The translations under genes were made by a program, and so were the position numbers. From the NCBI GenBank assembly GCA_024280755.1, contig JAJRPN010000002.1:1-64000 (forward strand): DNA of 64,000 nt, written 5' to 3'. The stretch is from Planctomycetota bacterium. Lineage in GTDB: Bacteria; Planctomycetota; Phycisphaerae; Phycisphaerales; UBA1924. The notes under the pieces are model-generated. The model was not told where the DNA came from. It did no database searches and saw only the letters and a program-made list of their open reading frames with translations. This document shows, piece after piece, positions 60,713 through 64,000 of the stretch (position 1 is the stretch's first letter; each line of letters starts with the position of its first letter).

Positions 60713-61465
60713 TCAATCCCAAAGCGACGAGGCAACCGCATTGGTGTCTGGTTTGACCAATGATGAGTCGTTGTTGGCTGGGGTGTTCACTTTGGTGCTG
60801 ATTCGATGGGCTGCCAGAATGCCCGAGTGTGCAGGCGCGAGCAGGGCTTGAAGCTCGCGAGGCTCGGCTGTCGGGTCGTACCATGTGTTGATCGACTCAG
60901 GCTCGATGACGATTGGCATCCGATGGTGGATATTCGAGATGAACTCATTGGCTGAGGTGGTGATCAGCGAGAATGAATCCACCTCGCAATGCCCGTGTTC
61001 TGGATCGAGCCAGGTGTCGCACACGCCAGCAAGCAGCATGGGGGTGCTGTCTGCGCGATAGATGTACCAGGGCTGCTTAGATTTTGTGCCGGGAATCCTT
61101 TGCCATTCGTAAAACCCAGAGATCGGGAGCAGGCATCGTCGGGATCGAAACACATCGCGGTAGGCGGGCTTGGCCGTGATGGTCTCGCTTCGGGCGTTGA
61201 TCATCGAGCTTGATCGAGATCGATCTTTGGCCCATGATGGGGTTAATCCGAAGTGCCCCTGGGTGACACTCTTTCGCAAGCCAAAGGCGGAGTGAATAAC
61301 CATCGCATACTGCGTTGGGGCGATGTTGTAGGATGGTTTGCCGGTTGCATAGTTATTGGATAGCAGGTCAAGGAGATGATCATCGGCGACACCTGGAGTA
61401 GTCAGGGCATCGGAGATCTGCATCAGATCTTGTTCTTGGAATACTTGGGAAAATCGGCCGCACAT
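60713..61465 (-). CDS. SOS response-associated peptidase-like protein (HMCES/YedK)
   Basis: The protein begins MCGRF, whose Cys2 forms the DNA-protein crosslink with abasic sites once the Met is removed. NIAPTQ, SMINARSE and CLLPISGFYEW are also conserved, with a late HHRMP histidine. HMCES shields abasic sites in single-stranded DNA. The ATG at 61465 directly gives the Cys2 product; the frame upstream is not used. It follows the GT4-like gene by 22 bases. Confidence 0.92.
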   Translation of the reverse strand: MCGRFSQVFQEQDLMQISDALTTPGVADDHLLDLLSNNYATGKPSYNIAPTQYAMVIHSAFGLRKSVTQGHFGLTPSWAKDRSRSSSMINARSETITAKPAYRDVFRSRRCLLPISGFYEWQRIPGTKSKQPWYIYRADSTPMLLAGVCDTWLDPEHGHCEVDSFSLITTSANEFISNIHHRMPIVIEPESINTWYDPTAEPRELQALLAPAHSGILAAHRISTKVNTPANNDSSLVKPDTNAVASSLWD

Positions 61466-61487
61466 AGTGCATGGTATGCGTGGCGGG

Positions 61488-62654
61488 TTATTGGGATTCG
61501 ATATTGGCGATTGATCCAGTGCGAAGTTCTTTGAGGTCTTCTGGTGCTCCTGCAAGCCACAAGTTCACAACATCATGCCATGCAAAGGGCATCATGAGCT
61601 TTTTCCAAACGCTTGGCGTATTGCATGAAATATGATGATAGAGCCCGGTGGTGGTGACTAATCGGTGGGCCGCGTCGGCGATTGATTGCGGATCACCTGC
61701 TTTGAACATGACACAGCTTTGTTCATCATCAAGCACTGGGGTAAACATTGGGTGATCCGAAGCGATGAGGGGGGTTCGTGTGGCGAGCGATTCAAAGATC
61801 GTGTGCGGCAACCCCTCTGGATAAGCTGGTCTGCTCGGTACGATGACCGCATCGTGATCGCGCATCAGTTCGATGACTCGTGCGTTTGTTTGTCGGCCTA
61901 AGAGTTGAACATCGGCTTGAATACCAAGATCATTGATGCGCTGATCGAGTGTTTGTTGATGATCACCAATGATGGTAAGTGTTGCTTTGATGCCTTTGGC
62001 GTTGATGAGCGGGAGCGCGTCGAGCACATCGAAGATGCCTTTGGGCTGCGAGATGACGCCGACATAGATGATGCGAATCTGCGAAGGTGCTTGTGGTGAT
62101 TGTTTGGGCGCAAACTGATCGGGCGTATAGGCGCGGGCGTAGTCGTAGGGGACAACCTTTGAAGCGTCGACGCCGATCGAGCAGAGCGATCTTGAGGCAT
62201 TGATATTGTGATTCGAGACGATCTCGATGCGCGGGTCGTTGAGTGTGCGGACCAGACGGCGTAGGCGGAATCGATTGCGAAGGGAAGGCTGATTGAATGA
62301 ATCGGCGAAGATCGGGAGCACATTTGCTCCGATCGATACTCCAAGTTGAATCATATCAACTCGGGGCGAACGGACAACAAGGTGTGTTGGGTGCAGGTCT
62401 TTGATTTGTTTGAGTAGTGTTTTGTTCCCATTGGGAGCGTGTTCGTCGAGTCCGATGGCTCGAACGCCGTTGGAAAGGATTGTGTCGTAGGGTTGGGCCC
62501 GAGTGCATATCACGATCACCTGATCGTGCTCATTGACGAGGTCTGCGACAGATTCGACAGAGTAGCGTTGATTGCTATAGGTTTCATCGTTCCCGGCATC
62601 GAAACGCTCGACTGCTTCCTTAAAATCACCAGCTTGAACAAAGACGATACGCAT
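61488..62654 (-). CDS. Glycosyltransferase family 4
   Basis: The 388-residue protein (ATG at 62654 with GGAG upstream) has the GT4 C-terminal domain: IIYVGVISQPKGIFDVLDAL, QTNARVIELMRDHDAV and PSRPAYPEGLPHTIFESLA. The N-terminal domain begins IVFVQAGDFKEAVERFDAG. It would add a sugar to a glycolipid or polysaccharide; substrates are unknown. The HMCES-like gene follows closely. Confidence 0.85.
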   Translation of the reverse strand: MRIVFVQAGDFKEAVERFDAGNDETYSNQRYSVESVADLVNEHDQVIVICTRAQPYDTILSNGVRAIGLDEHAPNGNKTLLKQIKDLHPTHLVVRSPRVDMIQLGVSIGANVLPIFADSFNQPSLRNRFRLRRLVRTLNDPRIEIVSNHNINASRSLCSIGVDASKVVPYDYARAYTPDQFAPKQSPQAPSQIRIIYVGVISQPKGIFDVLDALPLINAKGIKATLTIIGDHQQTLDQRINDLGIQADVQLLGRQTNARVIELMRDHDAVIVPSRPAYPEGLPHTIFESLATRTPLIASDHPMFTPVLDDEQSCVMFKAGDPQSIADAAHRLVTTTGLYHHISCNTPSVWKKLMMPFAWHDVVNLWLAGAPEDLKELRTGSIANIESQ

Positions 62655-62868
62655 AGACAAAGCTCCGTATAGGGCTGTTGGGTAATGGGTCGATATCGAC
62701 CCAATCGTCATACGAAGTTCATTATTCCTGTCTTTGAGTGCTCTATTGCAAGGCTCGTGTTTGGGGCGTGTAGATTACGGGCTTTTTAAGAGAATCTTGG
62801 ATATATCACCTTCTCTCAGCAAACCTCCAGCACCATGATCTGAGATTCCGAGCCTAAACTCCCCGATC

Positions 62869-64000
62869 ATGGGAAATGCAGATCAACAACATAGCGATAC
62901 GACTCCTACAAACCGATATTCGGCCCAGATGGCCCAAGATATCGAGCTTCGGTGGCAGCGGTGGTGGGAGGCTCAGGGCACCTATGTTCAGCCGAATCCC
63001 GGCGAGGATGGGTTTGATGCGTCCAAACCCAAGTATTTCTGTATGGATATGTTCCCGTATCCATCGGGGGCTGGGCTGCATGTTGGGCATCCGGAAGGGT
63101 ATACGGCTACCGATATCATCTGTCGCTACAAACGGATGAAGGGTTTCAATGTGCTTCATCCGATGGGGTGGGATGCGTTTGGATTGCCTGCCGAGCAATA
63201 TGCTATCCAGACCGGGGTGCATCCTGAGATCACAACCAAGACCGCGATTGATAACTTCCGCCGACAGCTTCAGCGGTTCGGCTTTTGCTACGACTGGACC
63301 CGTGAGTTTGGGACTATTGATGAGGATTACTATAAATGGACCCAGTGGATCTATTTGAAGGTGTATCACTCATGGTTCGATGTCGAGGCTGACAGGGGCA
63401 AGGGCAAGGCTCGACCGATCAATGATCTGATTTCGGACTTTATGAGTGGCAAGCGCACGGTGAAGTTGAATCCGCACGCGGTGGAATATACGGGTGCGGG
63501 CGATTTGCCAGATGGTACCGATGCGGGGCCTTGGGAGACGCTTGATAATGAGACTCGTAAGGCTGTGGTCGATTCGTATCGTTTGGCGTATTTGTCGCAG
63601 CAGACGGTCAACTGGTGTCCGAAGCTGGGCACAGCCTTGGCCAATGAAGAGGTGAAGGACGGGTTGTCTGAGCGCGGGGGCTTCCCGGTGTTCCGCAAGC
63701 CTTTGCGTCAATGGATGTTCCGAATCACCGCGTATTCAGATCGCTTGCTCGATGGCTTGAAGGATTTGGATTGGCCAAACTCCACCAAGACCCAGCAGGC
63801 CGAGTGGATCGGAAGATCCGAAGGCGCCGAGGTCGGGTTCCCGATCGTTTTGGGTGGTGGGATGGAGATGGGCGAGACGCTTCGTGTCTTTACCACGCGC
63901 CCGGATACCATTTATGGAGCGACTTACATGGTCGTCGCGCCCGAGCATGGGTTGGTCGAGATGGCGATGGAGTTCGCTGGCGAAGACACCGATTGCGATC
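62869..64000 (+). CDS. leuS: Leucyl-tRNA synthetase, N-terminal part
   Basis: The frame runs off the right edge after 377 codons. The class I signature is present as [13 protein letters not shown], followed by [29 protein letters not shown], the zinc-type NWCP and [13 protein letters not shown] of the editing domain. An N-terminal extension of about 20 residues precedes the core. The KMSKS motif would lie outside the window. The 214-base gap before it (62655-62868) shows no other gene. Confidence 0.93.
   Translation, partial: MGNADQQHSDTTPTNRYSAQMAQDIELRWQRWWEAQGTYVQPNPGEDGFDASKPKYFCMDMFPYPSGAGLHVGHPEGYTATDIICRYKRMKGFNVLHPMGWDAFGLPAEQYAIQTGVHPEITTKTAIDNFRRQLQRFGFCYDWTREFGTIDEDYYKWTQWIYLKVYHSWFDVEADRGKGKARPINDLISDFMSGKRTVKLNPHAVEYTGAGDLPDGTDAGPWETLDNETRKAVVDSYRLAYLSQQTVNWCPKLGTALANEEVKDGLSERGGFPVFRKPLRQWMFRITAYSDRLLDGLKDLDWPNSTKTQQAEWIGRSEGAEVGFPIVLGGGMEMGETLRVFTTRPDTIYGATYMVVAPEHGLVEMAMEFAGEDTDCD

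Overview
The window looks like chromosomal DNA of a planctomycete, most likely class Phycisphaerae. This is inferred from protein families and repeats, not from a marker gene: a HYExAFE-family protein, membrane proteins with CxxCGYxL...CPECG zinc ribbons, PEP-CTERM-like secreted proteins, pseudopilin-like proteins, a signal peptidase I with a large insertion, and many interspersed palindromes. About 60 protein genes are supported. No rRNA, tRNA, CRISPR array or IS transposase was recognised.

Layout. 1-4.4 kb: the end of a GH57 amylase gene, then an AT-rich accessory segment with a DUF4365 (nuclease-like) gene, bounded by a perfect 71-bp direct repeat of the amylase 3' end, and two unknown membrane/secreted genes. 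4.4-22.5 kb: mostly minus-strand housekeeping genes (nuoG, lepB, a RicT/PSP1 protein, an MCE/Mla-type lipid transport pair with a lipase, a cysteine desulfurase, and rnpA-yidD-tetR) plus plus-strand hisS and an AhpD-like gene. 22.5-26.8 kb: a string of hairpins ending in a terminator (candidate ncRNA), clpB, and a 6S-like RNA. 26.8-32.3 kb: a lipoprotein, an HTH protein, parB, two parS-like sites, a Nudix hydrolase, a histidine kinase, an ABC ATPase and dciA. 32.4-46.9 kb: envelope genes (PAP2 phosphatase, GT39, LptF/G), truA with a duplicated 3' end around an unknown gene, zinc-ribbon and GNAT pairs, sugar/redox enzymes and nuoF. 47-64 kb: mrp, a promoter with a 14-C tract, pseudopilin and PEP-CTERM genes, gmk, heptose/LPS genes, fructose-bisphosphate aldolase, two glycosyltransferases, an SOS-type peptidase and the start of leuS.

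Replication context. The plus strand reads C-rich to about 27 kb and G-rich beyond it (judged by eye), most genes left of that point lie on the minus strand, and parB, parS-like sites, dciA and rnpA/yidD are nearby. Together this suggests an origin-proximal region; dnaA is not in the window.

Most notable: two loci where the 3' end of a host gene is exactly duplicated on the far side of an inserted foreign-looking gene (GH57/DUF4365 and truA/unknown gene); a composite ~147-bp inverted-repeat element in two copies plus single arms with compensating stem changes; a TTGACT-18-TATATT promoter whose spacer is mostly a C14 tract; and an unassigned, hairpin-rich RNA candidate between clpB and rnpA.
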